Assembly: GCA_963920665.1 (NCBI GenBank)
Contig: OY987263.1
Coordinates: 29,066,547 to 29,130,546, forward strand
Reading direction: 5' to 3'
Length of the DNA stretch: 64,000 bases
Source: Straminergon stramineum
Lineage: Eukaryota; Streptophyta; Bryopsida; Hypnales; Calliergonaceae
Shown: piece after piece, positions 38,024-50,067 of the stretch
Numbering within the stretch: position 1 is the stretch's first letter
Layout: each line of letters opens with the position of its first letter
Program-made: the position numbers and the translations under genes
The notes under the pieces: generated by a model
The model's input: only the letters and a program-made list of their open reading frames with translations
Told to the model about the DNA's origin: nothing
Databases searched by the model: none

Positions 38024-40145
38024 CTATGAACCAACAAAAATTTTATCCTCGATACAATTGCCGTCCTCACTCCACAACTCGCTTCCCACACACTGCCTGC
38101 AAATGAATAGGCCGAGAGGATCAACTCGCTGCTTGATCGCCCTTAACCTGGCATAATTTTCAATCCCCCAGAACGACCTCATCCAATCGAGCTCATCAAC
38201 ACTAGCTTCATTGACGTAAGCACCGGCTTCAGGAAACGCCGTCTGCAGCATTTCTACAAAGCTTCTGGTATGAATCCGGGCAGCTGTTTTCTGCATTTCT
38301 GTTGCATTCCAACTCCAACTTGATCTTGTGGTCAAGTGCCAGAGCCCCTCTCGCCACGCCGGCGTCACAGACGTTTGTCGAAGAGGATCCCCCATGCGAA
38401 CTCCTGGCCCAACCACCATATGGCCCAGCACGCTACAGCTCTCAGAAAGCTGCATGACTGCGACTATGGTCTTCGCCAGGCCACGAGGATTCTTCAGAGC
38501 TGAGAAGGGGATGATTCTCGACCCGAGCACTCCGCGAGCCCCTGTGTAGTCCGTGTGCGTTTGGGGGAACATCAGCCCATAGACGGCACTATGCCATTCC
38601 TGGAATGTGGAGTAGCTGTGGATTAAGTACAGGGTGGTCGTGACATTCTGGATTTGTGACAGAGCTTGCACCACGGGAGTGAAGGTCGCCCTCGCGGCCG
38701 TCTCTGTGGCTGGCACCAAGAAATTCCCGAAATACAAATTGGGATTGAAGCTCCAGTATCCGGCCCAGTGAGCTGCATCGAGTGGAGCCGTGCCTTGGGC
38801 CCACACAGTCAGAATCTCTTCTTGCGTTGCTGTCGTCCAGGCCGTTCCATTGGGAGGATTCAGCTGCAAGATGGCACCCACCAAGTTGCTGGGGTTCCGA
38901 TGGAGTTTGTACGTGACGGATGTCACCACCCCGAAGGTCCCTCCACCGCCGCCGCGAAGGGCGAAGAATAGGTCCGTCTCTTGGCATTCGTTTGTGATTC
39001 GCAGTGTGGCGTCCGCCGTTACCACCTCCATCTGCAGGACGCTGTCGACGGCCAGCCCAAAGGTGGGGCTGAGGGCGCCATGTCCGCCTCCTTGCACGAA
39101 CCCACCCCCGGCGCCCACCGTGAGTGACATCCCACCCACGACAATGTACCCTGTAGGCTTCAACGCGTCGTAGACTTCGCCCCATGGAACGCCACCTACA
39201 ACGGTGATGGCGGCCCCGTGATGCGCACATCCGCTCTCCGGCATAAAGGATTCATGGATGGTGATGTTCTTGAGCTTGTGCATCCAAATGAGAAATGAAC
39301 CAGCTGCCGCATTTCGGCCAAGCAAGTCGTGGCCGCTGGTCTTTATCACGACGCGGAGATTGTGGAGCGTTGCAAAGCGAATGGCGTTCTGCACGTCCTG
39401 GACAGCTTCCACTTGCACACCCAGCACAGGAACTAGTCCTTGATGACAAATACTCGTTTTCGACGCATTCATCGCGCAGGTTCTGTCGCCATCTTCCTCC
39501 CAATTCTCGTTTTGCATGCTTCCGGCATTGCCTGCTCGCATAAATGAATTGATTTGATTGTTCCGAATGTTCTGGCACGTTATTGCGTTGAAATGTGGGT
39601 CGTGACAGGGATTTCCTGAATTTTGCAAGAATGAGGTCCGAAAATGCTGTTAGCGTCGAATCAATGGCAATTGAATGGACCTAAGATCTGTTCTCTTTTC
39701 ATCACCTCTGCTTGGCAATCAGGCAGCTCAGTGAATCCCTCGGAATTTAAATACTCAATCTCATTTATTCCTATTAGCTAGAGATTCACTACGTATACAA
39801 GACCTGAATTAACTCTAGAACTTGGCTGCAACATGTACTCCATATGGAAGAACTAGGTCAGATCGATCATGGATAAATCATGAGTTTGAAGAACCAGTCG
39901 TGGTGTAATTTTGCACGCACAAGCGCGTACAACGCGGAAGATCTACCTGTGGGTTTGGGAGCAATTAAGCGACCATCCAGAGTTACATTGAAAGAATCCC
40001 ATTCCTCTTGAGTCGGCCAACAAGCAACTTTAGAATCCGCACAGCGACAAATGTTTCCTTTGCTGCAGGTAAATAATGTGGCGATCGTCCACAGAGTCAA
40101 CATCATCCTCATTATAACTTCGGTCGGATGGCTGTGCATCGCCAT
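38024..40145 (-). CDS. Secreted FAD-linked oxidase, fungal isoamyl-alcohol-oxidase/BBE-like type
   Basis: Two exons on the minus strand, 40145-39947 and 39615-38024, join in phase 1 over a 331-bp intron into 596 residues. The N-terminus has a hydrophobic stretch (LTLWTIATLFTCSKG) that reads as a signal peptide. Next come CRCADSKVACWPTQEEWDSF and GNPCHDPHF, typical of fungal secreted FAD oxidases. The PCMH-type FAD domain follows: NLRVVIKTSGHDLLGR with His162 as the probable covalent flavin site, VGGMSLTVGAGGGFVQGGGH, and ALRGGGGGTFGVV. The berberine-bridge-like C-terminus has FWGIENYARLRAIKQ and DPLGLFICRQCVGSE. Such enzymes oxidise alcohols or amines with O2, giving H2O2, outside the cell. 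The 1.6-kb GC-rich single coding block and the fungal-like sequence suggest transfer from a fungus. An in-frame ATG at residue 12 is an alternative start. Confidence 0.92.
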
Positions 40146-43134
40146 CTGGTTTTGAGGTGTTCTCTTGTCTGTAGTCGGCGCTCAGCATGAGAGGCGTAAG
40201 CAAGTTATGGCTGTTCACGTTGTTTTTGGTTTGATCAGGTGGCAATCTCAAACGGCAATCTTCAAGGCAAGGTGGAAAATCAGTTCCAGACTGGAAATTG
40301 TAGCAAAGACGAATTCCCTCGACTAGAACTGGACCAGCTGCATTACTTGGATGCCGAACTTTGAATGTCTTGATCACTGGAATACAAGACCACAGAACAT
40401 TGGAGCTCCCTCTCTGGTTTGTTAGAAATTCGGCTTCAAATGCAATCAAGCGCTAATTCAAAACCCTGCAGAGAAATTGGAGACGGCTTACCTTCAGAAC
40501 CTAGTGATGGCACAAGATTACAGAAGTGTGAACATTCCTACATGGTTTGGTGTATAATCCAGTGCCTATCCAAAGTGTTGGTACAATGTGGGCTAACCAA
40601 AGTCACAAGTACTTCATGGACAAGCTTTCTGAACCAGCTGAATATTGTGACTAGAAGTGACCCACCTTGCATTCTGCCACTCAATGAATCAAGGCCGAAT
40701 ACCCTAAATAGCATAGCAATTTCTTGTATGCCTCTGTAGTTGAGGCCTCTTATTCTTTCAGTTTAGCTTGGATGGACCACATGCAGGGCCTTGACCCACA
40801 TTCTTGTTCTTGTTCAGGAGTAACAGCTTCAAAGTGGACATGCAAGTGGATGTGCAAGTGCAGTTGGCTGTGAAAGCAGATTCAGTGACAGATGTAGCAC
40901 ACATGCAAATAAGGTGACTTCTAGTTTGTGTGTCCCTTCTAAGATGTGAGACTTTCCAACATGCTTAACTGGTGTTTTCATACATGCCAATGTTGAGGTC
41001 ATTTTCCCTGGTCTAGGTACCCCAACATTTGCTTGTCAATTTTTCTTCTGAGGACAGACTTTTGTTTATGCTGGCAAGTGGTTGTATGCAAAGGTTTCTG
41101 TCTTCTGTCCATCAAGGTTGAGTAGTTGTATTATAATGCTGGTGCACATCACATCCACTGAACTCTAGTGGTCCAACAGAAAAGCTCATTCAGTGATTTC
41201 AAGCCAGTAGCAAAGTCAATTACACAACTTGGTTCATGCAATCAAATATTTCGTTTATGAAAGGGAGTTTCATTGCACAAACTGTCATGGGTGACATTCA
41301 ATTAGACATTTGAGCATTTTTCAGTTCACAATACTGGTTAAAGATTGCCATGCTTTTTTAGTTTGCAACTGACTGATCTCGATTGCAAGTGAGTTTTTCA
41401 GATGAAATCTTAGAAACTCTGGGTGAATACTTTGTGCTGGTTGGAGATCCGGGCAGTTTGCTTTGTCCCATCTCATTTGACATGAAATTGGTCACTATTG
41501 ACCTGTTTCAACCAAGTTTGGTAGATTCCTTGGATGAGATAGGACATGATGTCCACTACTGATAATTCACATTAAAACAGAATATTTTATCTGATCACAA
41601 TTGCTTTGAAAAGGAGCACTCCAAAAGTTGGACAAAAAAAGGAAGTTGCACTATCTCTCATTCAGAGGCTGAAAGGACTATGAGTTTGCTCACCTGCATA
41701 ACTTACTGTACTGTATCTGTCTGTTCTTGTTTGCAGATGAGGCATCAACAGCTTTAGCAAGGCTCATGCGTTCTTCAATCATGTGTGGGCTTCAGCATGT
41801 GGAATCAATAATGCTGAAACAGATAATGCTAAAACTAGAAACAAATGCATATCTTTTCTGTTTCAAATGATAGAAGAAGGAACAAGCATTGTGATTGGGA
41901 GAATTTGGACTGATGCTGATTCACTGTTTCCTCTGAGAATAGGACTGGGGAGCAGGGCACTTTTCCCTTAATATAGAAGCTGATTTTGAGGCTCCCCTTT
42001 TAGCATCAGATAAAACACCAAAGAAATGATCCTCTCAGAGTGTCACTGTATCCCATCGAGAACAAGAAAAAGGGCATCTGGGGGTGGAGTAAAAGATGCA
42101 GATGTCACTCAAAAGTCCCTCATAATCCAAACAGGGCTAAAAGTTTCAAAGAAGGACGGAATCCCACACACAGATGGATGTGTGTGTCTTGAAGCATGAA
42201 TCAAGGCAATGGACACAAACTGGTTTTCTTGAAAAGGACTTTGTCCACTGCCTCGTGGAACTCTATGCCAATGAATTACAAGACATGAACTTGCCCACCA
42301 GATATATCTAAGTCACACTGGTTTGTGTGCAGTGAGACAGTGTTGGGAAACTTGGTTGAGTGACAAGCATGGTGATTACGTTTCTAAGCATAAATTAAAG
42401 CTTGTTGATTACATGACATCATTCAGTTTTTAGAAGTAGAGGTAAGGTAAGGTAAGCACATCCATAGTGACACTAATAGCAACTGAGCATATTTACTACT
42501 ACTAAATATTTTATTGGATTTTGTAGGAAAGTGAAAGAAGATTCCTATGCATTTCAGTATGCACTAAGGTAGAACAATCTCTGATCACTCAGATTTACAA
42601 TATAGGTATCTTGTGCAATGAGTTGATTGTGCCAATATTTTTCAAAGTTAGAATTAGTTGAATTGACTGAAATACAAGTGGAATCATATTAATTTGATAA
42701 GAACTTGAATTGATTTAAATTTTCAAACCAAAAATACAAACCCGTTTGTAGGTGCGGATCATGACCATATTAAAAAGGTTCAAAATCAGTGACCTACCAC
42801 CCTAATCACAAGTTGTCACAAGTGATATAAAAGCACAAGTTCAACATTCTAAAAGCACCTCCTTTATTGGCTAAAACTACATTGACTTTTATGACAAGTA
42901 TTTATTCACAATTAAGCTCACCCAAACCAACATTTGATAAACCACATCTTAATCAACCTTAAACCCTTCATAACTTGATGAAAACTTGGAGTAGTTCTCT
43001 GACAAAGGCACCTAATTACTTGCCCAAAGTACATGACTTCCAAGCTCTGTGAAAATGGGTGGGAAATTGCTACAAGTAGGAGGGTCTTGTAGATGGCAGA
43101 ATTAGGTGACTAACAAAATTGGACTAATTGATTC
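40146..43134. other. Intergenic DNA upstream of the FAD oxidase
   Basis: The first ~350 bp should hold the promoter and 5' UTR of the FAD oxidase. Beyond that no gene was recognised. Open frames at 40419-40739 (+) and 41783-41971 (+) lack motifs. A short ggtaa tandem lies at 42440-42457. The 40.5-42.4 kb part is less AT-rich than most intergenic DNA here and could hold an unrecognised transcript. Confidence 0.4.
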
Positions 43135-43396
43135 TAGTGTTGATTGTGCCATTGCCACAATCGAAATGAAAGTAAAAGTAATTTCTAATCTTTTCATTCA
43201 TAAAAATTTCGAAATTCAATAACTTTCACACTATAGGTTCAAACATCATGAAACAAAGCTCGTGTCCCCTTCCTCACAAGGGGCTTTCCAACATTACCTA
43301 GAATGCAACAGGGGGACATATTGGTCCAAGAGATCTTAGTGTACAATACAAACAAAAAAAATAAAACATAACAACTTAACTTAAGGTAAGGATTAC
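43135..43396 (+). repeat. Dispersed repeat, copy 2 (partner at 2713-2950)
   Basis: Same block order and orientation as 2713-2950: gccacaatc, aaattcaataactttcaca, aaacaaagctcgtg, ggggctttccaacatta, gagatct, taacttaaggt. Non-coding. Confidence 0.75.
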
Positions 43397-43693
43397 TTGG
43401 ATTCCATATCAAAATATGAAATTTCAAAGTATTTGTTATTGACGTCCAAAAATCAACACTAAGCTCTCTTGGTCTCTTGTGATTTGATCATGTGTACATC
43501 TTGTGTCATCAATATTTAAGTTTTAGTGTCGTTAGGTCCAAATATAGGTGTCACATTTTAGGCAATGATGATTACTTAGGGGGAAGCACTATGTATTAGT
43601 CCTCCAAGTAGTGTGGATTCAAATATACGATGACTTATATTCTTGTGATGTAAAAATTAGAAAAATTATAGAAGGAAAATATGGCTACTAGTA

Positions 43694-44271
43694 TTAACCC
43701 TTAAGCGCTCTAACATCCAATTTATGGACAGTGAACAAATAGAAACCCAAGTTTCATCCTCCTAACTACTTGGATGAAAGTATTTTCATTTCTGGAGATA
43801 CATTATCAAGTTGTTGTCCTATCTAAGGTTTGTATTTATTGTTACTAAAGTACATATTTTTCTAAAATTACAAATGTGCAAGTATGTCAAGTGGTCAAAG
43901 TACATTGACTTTAGTTCAAAACTAGGTTTGCCAAAATGAGGTCATAGATTTTAAGAACACTAAAATTTCAAAAAAATCATTATGTGAAGAGAACCTCATT
44001 TCCATCCATTCCAACAAATTTTACTCAAAAAAATGATAATATTTTACTGGTAATCAAATTTAGAAGGAATTTTGGAATTTTCTTTTCAAAATTTGTAAAA
44101 AAGATATGTGATAGCATTAGTGAATCTAACTATACAAATGAAATCTACAAATCAAAATCTACAACTTTACTTTCAATATCAATTCCCAAATATGCCTCCA
44201 AATAGCACTTTATAATGATTTTTCTCAAATCATCAATTCTAGAGAGATGAACCTAGATGCTTAGGGGTTAA
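43694..44271 (+). mobile_element. TTAA-flanked MITE, family B copy 1
   Basis: Exact TTAA on both sides (43694-43697 and 44268-44271). The termini are CCCTTAAGCG and TTAGGGG. The 578-bp body aligns along its whole length with 62940-63510; shared landmarks are acaagtatgtcaagtggtcaa, cattccaacaaattttact and tccaaatagcactttat. Both copies stop at the same borders, which defines the element. No coding capacity. Confidence 0.85.
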
Positions 44272-44900
44272 AGAGGTAGGTATTGAAATTAAAAATATGA
44301 CATAAATAAGTGAGAATTCTATCAAAATATTAAAAGTAACATATGTTATAGTTAATAGAACAATTATGGTTCCTTATAGGCTATGACTCTACAAAATAAG
44401 CAAAAGATCTTATACTCCAAGATTTGGATGCATGGTAGATGATCCATGATTGATGGTAGTATAGCATGTATTAGATAGCAAAGTGTTTAGGCAAACTAGT
44501 CCATAGGATTTTGTGGTGCCGTGCAATGCATCATTCTACTTATTCTAGTAAAAAGACTTTGTATTTAGTGCATAAACTTAGGATGCTTTAAATACCAATA
44601 GGCAAATTTAACACTAGATGCAATGCCTTTAATTCATTTTGTTTTGCAATTGCCTTTGCATTAGAAGTTGTAGGTGTAGTTGTTGGTAGTTTTGAAGTGG
44701 ATTGTTGTAAATCAACGATTAACGTTAAAATTTAGATAGAAGATAGCATACCAAAAAAAATTAGAAACAAAACAATAATGAAAACAAGGATATCATACTT
44801 TGCACGCTTTAGAGAACTATGTAGCAATAGGGAATGAGATTTACATAATCCATGCAATCAACTACGAATTTCCTATTCTCCTTTCACTTGATCTAAAGAT
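44272..44900. other. AT-rich spacer
   Basis: Nothing recognisable between family B copy 1 and family F. Confidence 0.4.
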
Positions 44901-45151
44901 TTAATCCCTCAAGGCCCAAGCAATTTTTGTACTTTTTCACAAGTTTCAACTTTGATTGACAATACACATTGTACATTAAGCTTGTTACATGATGTCAATT
45001 GTACTTTTGAGCTTTCCCCCTTCAATATGAACATCATCATATGAAATTCATTTAGATATACATTTTAGAATGTAGGAATACAAAGTTATAACTTTGACTT
45101 GTTGAACAGGCAAGAGGCTCAAAAATGGCTCCTTGGGCCTTGAGGGGTTAA
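44901..45151. mobile_element. TTAA-flanked MITE, family F
   Basis: The left end is TTAA then TCCCTCAAGGCCCAAGC. The right end is the complement of CCCCTCAAGGCCCAAGG followed by TTAA at 45148-45151. The inverted repeat is 15 of 17 bp and the element is 251 bp. Non-coding. This has the clearest terminal inverted repeat of the TTAA group. Confidence 0.75.
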
Positions 45152-45849
45152 AAACCTAAAGATATTAGTTTCCTGACCTCAGCACCTCACACACCTTGAA
45201 AATTTATTTCTTAAATTTTTAGCCATTGACAAAGGCAAATTAGATTTCGCCTCTTTTGCTTTCTCTTGTGAACAATCTGACTAGTGGAAGAACATCATGT
45301 TTGAGAATAACTCAAGCACATGAATTTTCAAATGCAATTCAATTCCCAAGTCCTGCCCGACTTCAATCAATTCTCTAAGTTAAGTTACTCTGCAACTGAA
45401 CATGGAGAGAAAGCCTCGTTCTCCATTTCCTCAAAGTTTAAACTTACTTATCATAGAGAAATTCACAGTGATCTTTCTTTTCTTGTACACAAACGCCATC
45501 CATCTGTCCGTCCATAACTTTTTGAAATGCACTGTTTTTGTTTTTGAAACCGGGACTTTATTCCAAGAGTGTATCAAAGAACTACTACAAAGTGGACTGT
45601 TCTTAACTCAACTGATCAATAAAGAATCCACTGAACCCTTCCCCAAATCAGACCCGCCTCACCTGAAAGTTCAGTGATCCCAAAACGGGTTCTGGGAAAT
45701 TACCCAAATGTTCATTTCGGGAAGATTTTTTAAAATATAACTCTGAGGGCATGTAGAAATTAAGTAGCAACCAAGCGAAAATTAGCCAGTTTTGGAATTG
45801 CTGCTGCTGTTGTGAACCAAGCCAACTTAATTTCAGCTATTCTGGGAGA
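45152..45849. other. Intergenic DNA
   Basis: No gene recognised. The open frames at 45320-45677 overlap in two frames and lack motifs. Confidence 0.35.
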
Positions 45850-46800
45850 CCAGATCCCGTTTCAGTTTCAGTTGTGTTTTGGTTTCAGTTTCAGTTTTCA
45901 GTTCCACTGCTGCTGCTGCTGCTGCACTGAACCAGTGAGAGACCACTCAGACAGACATCCCCCGCCCATTTAAAGTTCCATAGAAAGTTAAGTTCACATG
46001 CTCTTTTGATAAGTTAAGTAGGATTCTGGGTGGGGTGGGTGTTTTGTAGTTGTTGTCTTGTTGTCAATCCAGTTATTATTAAAAAATAATCAATGCAGGT
46101 GCTGTTCCATGCTCAGTGAGCAACCCAGGCAGGCACGCAGGCAGGCAGGACGTACCTTAAGCTTACCTTACCTTACCCGCAACAGCAGCAGCAACAACAA
46201 CAACAACAATTTCTGTCAGTGATATTTGAAAGGCCAGTCGTGCAGAAGTTATAACTTTGGTATCAGACACACAAAAGACAATGCGGGGCTCATCATCTCA
46301 GCATGGTCCCCAATGTACGAGAAGATACCTTGCCTTGCCTCGCCTTACCTTGCCTTACCCTACCTTACCTTACTCCAAGTGCATCATATCATTGCGATTT
46401 TGGGTTCTCTTTTTGAAGCTTCGTTGCGGTTGGTTGGTTGCAATTGGTTGGCCATTTGGCGTCGAATCTAGGAACGATTGTGGAACGCAGAAAAAGAAGG
46501 CTTGCGAACAAGCTCCCCACCTGAACGAGCGCGAAGGAAGGAACGAAGACGAGTGATGATGGTGATGGTGGGTTTGACCACCCTAACTAACTTGCCATTA
46601 CAATATACATTGTAGGCGCTTATTGGCGAACGATCGTGCGTGTGAGTGACATGGAATAATAATGACAAGGTGACTTGTCTTGCACATTTACTCCACTGGA
46701 TAGAATGATTGTACAGTCAAGTCTTGTTACAAAACAAACCTCATCCTGCGGGTGGCTTTGAATTCTAGTGCTGTCTTCTTTAATTGGTTTTTTCTTCTTC
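45850..46800. other. GC-richer island packed with microsatellites
   Basis: Composition is clearly less AT-rich than the flanks. It holds ctgctgctg (about 45905-45925), caggcaggcag (about 46128-46150), a CCTTA/CCTTG run (about 46327-46375), and CAGCAG followed by CAACAACAA (about 46183-46209). Overlapping frames at 46226-46556 are products of the repeats. It could be a promoter/5' UTR of an unrecognised transcript. Similar islands occur at 55.6-56.8 and 60.3-60.9 kb. Confidence 0.45.
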
Positions 46801-47646
46801 ACCTCACTCCTGGGGCTGTACTATACCTTTGGTAACTTAACTGAAACTGAAGGGGCTGCCAAGATGCCACCTAAGGTAGACACTGTTGAAATGTAATGTA
46901 ATGTTGGGGCACTTGCGGAGGGGATGATTGAGGTAGAAACCACTGTTTCTGTACTTAGAAGTCCTTTAATATTGCTCCCACTCTCAACTACATGATGTGG
47001 CTATGTAACGTAAGTTTTCCCAGAGGGAGACATTCAAAATGAGGAATCTTCAAAACCAAAAAAAATAATTAAAAAAATTGCACCGCTTCCTATGATTGAT
47101 GCCGTGATTTTCCAAGTACTAACGTAGGAAGAAATTTCAACTTGCCTCTAAAAAAAGGGTTTGTATTTGTAGGTGCATAAATTGCCCCATGCATTGGAAT
47201 TGTGGAGGCCTACCAATTTTTTTGATGGCCAATCACAACTCGGACAAATTCTAGCTCACAGGCACTTATTTGTAGAAGGCATCAGGGTGGTTTTTTTGTT
47301 TGCTTTTTTCATTTTTCATGAAGTGTCAAAGTGGTGATATAAAATGTTATAATGGTGCTCCAAATCAACATTCATCTACATGTTGGATAGAAAATATTAC
47401 AATAGCAAATATCACATGTCCATAATTTAGGCTTCATCTACAATTGGGCAATGTTATCTAAGATTTTTTTTTAATTCAAAGTTTTCTGATGAAAAACTTC
47501 AAGTTTGACTTCCATTTTTTAGCCAAATTATTTTTTTCTATAGCAATCTAGCACCAAAAAGCCCCCCCATAATAGCCTTGGAATGCACCTATAGAAAGTT
47601 ATAGCCTCCTCAAAAAACACAACTAGATCAAGATTTGCCATTGAAG
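46801..47646. other. Intergenic DNA
   Basis: No gene recognised; composition returns to AT-rich after about 47.0 kb. Confidence 0.35.
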
Positions 47647-48555
47647 TTTACCCCCTAAAGGACCAAGTTACGTTTTTGGCAACATAGTGATTTCAAGCAA
47701 CTCACTACAAACGGAATTTTTATTTGTCTTTGAAATTTTCACACAACATGTGCCCAAGGAGTATCTTCAAGGCGCAACAATTTTCATAAATTTTGAATAC
47801 ATGGTTAAAAAGTTATTGTGTGATATGTAGTTTTCATAGCTCAGCGGGCAGCCTGGGCAGCAAAAAAAACTTCTTTAAAAATCAGTTTTTTTTAAAATAA
47901 AAATTTGAAATTGGTTTTCTAGATTTACATGTATGTGGAAAGCTTTGAATCATCCCATTTTGATTTAGGAGATGAAAGTTATGAGGAGTTTTAGTTGTGG
48001 GTAGTTTACAGATAGTTATGGAATCTCCACTCTAAAATAAACTTTGAAGATCTTTATTTAACTCAATTTTCAATATTTTTGGAAGAAAATAAAAACTTCG
48101 TGTGTAGATTTTTTATTAAAACATTACAACCATTGGGATTGGCATTTTTCAATTTCATTAATAAATTGTTGACAATTTAGTATTTTGAATCATTCTCTAC
48201 TTCTTTGTACTTACTAATTTTTTCCAAATGATCTAAAATTTTTCAAGCATGTAGCCAACTTGACTTGAAGAATGAATCTAAAGAGTTAAAACCATTTTGG
48301 ACATTTTTTCTTAATGATCTAACCTTGTGAAGTGTAGTTGCCTGGATTTTTGTCACTTCAAACGTTAATATCTTGCAATCTTCAAGGTGGAAATTTCTGA
48401 AATTTTTTCCACATCTTCCCAAACCAGTTTACTACCTGATCCTATGGTCACATGTGTACAAAAATGTATTTTTTCTAAAATTTGGTACTTGCACTAGAAA
48501 TGACAATTTTGGAGCGTTTTTAGTGAAAACATAGTCAAATTCATTTAGGGGTTAA
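47647..48555 (+). mobile_element. TTAA-flanked MITE, family D copy 1
   Basis: The left border is TTTA then CCCCCTAAAGGACC; the right border is CATTTAGGGG then TTAA at 48552-48555. The 909-bp body matches 50068-51017 in reverse orientation end to end, including aggaccaag, cacacaacatgt, catggttaaaaagttattg, gggcagc, and acatttttgtacac with its complement. The right TTAA is also the left TTAA of the family C copy that follows. Non-coding. Confidence 0.85.
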
Positions 48556-48784
48556 CCCATAAACAAAGCAAAGGGATGTTTTTGTCCGATGGATGACAAA
48601 GAATCTTCCTATATAGGAGAGAAGTGCAATTGCTCATCCTTAGAATTTTGTGGAGAAAGGAGAGATCTTGCACAATAATTTGACCTCCAATAAATATTTT
48701 TTTTGGTTTTTTTAAAGTAGATGATGTCACATGGTTCCAAAAGAGATGATTTCCATCGTCACCAGTCTATCCTTTAAGGGTTAA
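48552..48784 (+). mobile_element. TTAA-flanked MITE, family C copy 2
   Basis: TTAA at 48552-48555 and 48781-48784. Termini are CCCATAAACAAAGC and the complement of CCCTTAAAGGATAG. The 233-bp body aligns with 12470-12700. It directly abuts family D copy 1 and uses the same TTAA, as expected if one element inserted into the target duplication of the other. Confidence 0.82.
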
Positions 48785-50067
48785 GATTCTCTTAGCAAGT
48801 TTGAATTTGGGTGCATGGGTGTAGGGACTATTTTGGGTGTTTTCACCTACAAAGAATGTATATCATACTCATGAGTGGATGCACTTGCCTATATACAAGG
48901 AGGTTTTTTTTTCATTTTTTTAGAAAGAATTATTTTCATGTAAATATTCTAGTAAAATAAAAGTAGAAATTTTTTATGTTAAACAATGGATTCTGAATTT
49001 AATTATTTTATAACGAAATAAACTAGGAAATATTTTGAACCTAATTTAACCTAGCAATTTTGACATGATACACAATAGACCCATAAAAAAGATATAATTT
49101 ATATCCAAAAAAGAATTTTGAAAATTTATAATTGCATAGTTTATTACTTTCATTAGTTTTAATACAATACTAGTATGCCTTTTGTTGTTGCCACTTACAA
49201 TTATTATAATGTCATTTGTAACTGCCAAAGAAGTGATGGCCTATCCAGTCAACCATATATGGTCGATTTGAAATTTCAAGTCCATTTCTATACAAGCAGT
49301 TAAATTCCTGTGACCAGTTTCAAAAAATTCAAGCAGTTTTGAGGGTTAACTATGAAAAAATTTCAATTTTCATTGGAAAAAGTACATCTTCAATCATTGA
49401 GAGATCTTCAAAGGTATATTTTATGTATAGTAAAAGTGTAGTGTAAAGCTTGCTAATTTTACTTCATTTTTTGGCTTTATGCAAAGCTTGGCAATTTCAT
49501 TTGATTTGAGATCTAAAAAATTGTACTTATCCATTTGTTTTGAGAATGGTCCCAATGAAAAGTTTAAAGTATTTTCATGATTTTCACCATTGAAAATTTC
49601 AATATGCAAGTGTTTATTTGAAGCTATTTGCAATTTCTACTTATAAACAAAAATTACATTTCAACAATTGCAAGGTGTATTGTGCAATGAGTTTGATGTC
49701 TTTTCCTATGAAAATTAAGTTTTTTGGAAGTACATTTTAGTGTGCTAACACTCTTTGAAGTTGGTCATGTTACCTCCAATCCCAAAAAACATATATAAAT
49801 ATATATATATATATATGCAAATTTTTGAAACATTGTGGACAAAGACAACATACTAAAAATAGAAAATGTATATTTCCCTTGGTATAATCTCACAACTCCT
49901 AGGAAATTTGAGACTCAAAATTGGTGTGCATACTAATAAACGAGCTCTATTAACATCCATATGGTTAGATTTGGAAAAAAAAAAATTTGCTTCATTGAGG
50001 ATAACTATGAGCCAATGCTCTTTTTTCATAGTCAAAACACACTTGAAAAGGCTTGGGCATTTAGCGG
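48785..50067. other. AT-rich intergenic DNA
   Basis: No gene recognised. An end-like motif, cttgggcatttagcgg then TTAA, stops at 50071 and shares TTAA with family D copy 2. It may mark a further element whose left end I could not place. An (AT)n tract is at 49795-49816. Confidence 0.4.

Noticed and set aside
38328..39578. Several long frames on both strands within the FAD oxidase
   Set aside because: They are shadows of the GC-rich coding exon; only the frame with the FAD and BBE-like motifs is real.
40030..40449. 139-codon minus-strand frame overlapping exon 1 of the FAD oxidase
   Set aside because: It is in another frame and has no motif; exon 1 in the correct frame carries the conserved Cys-rich start.
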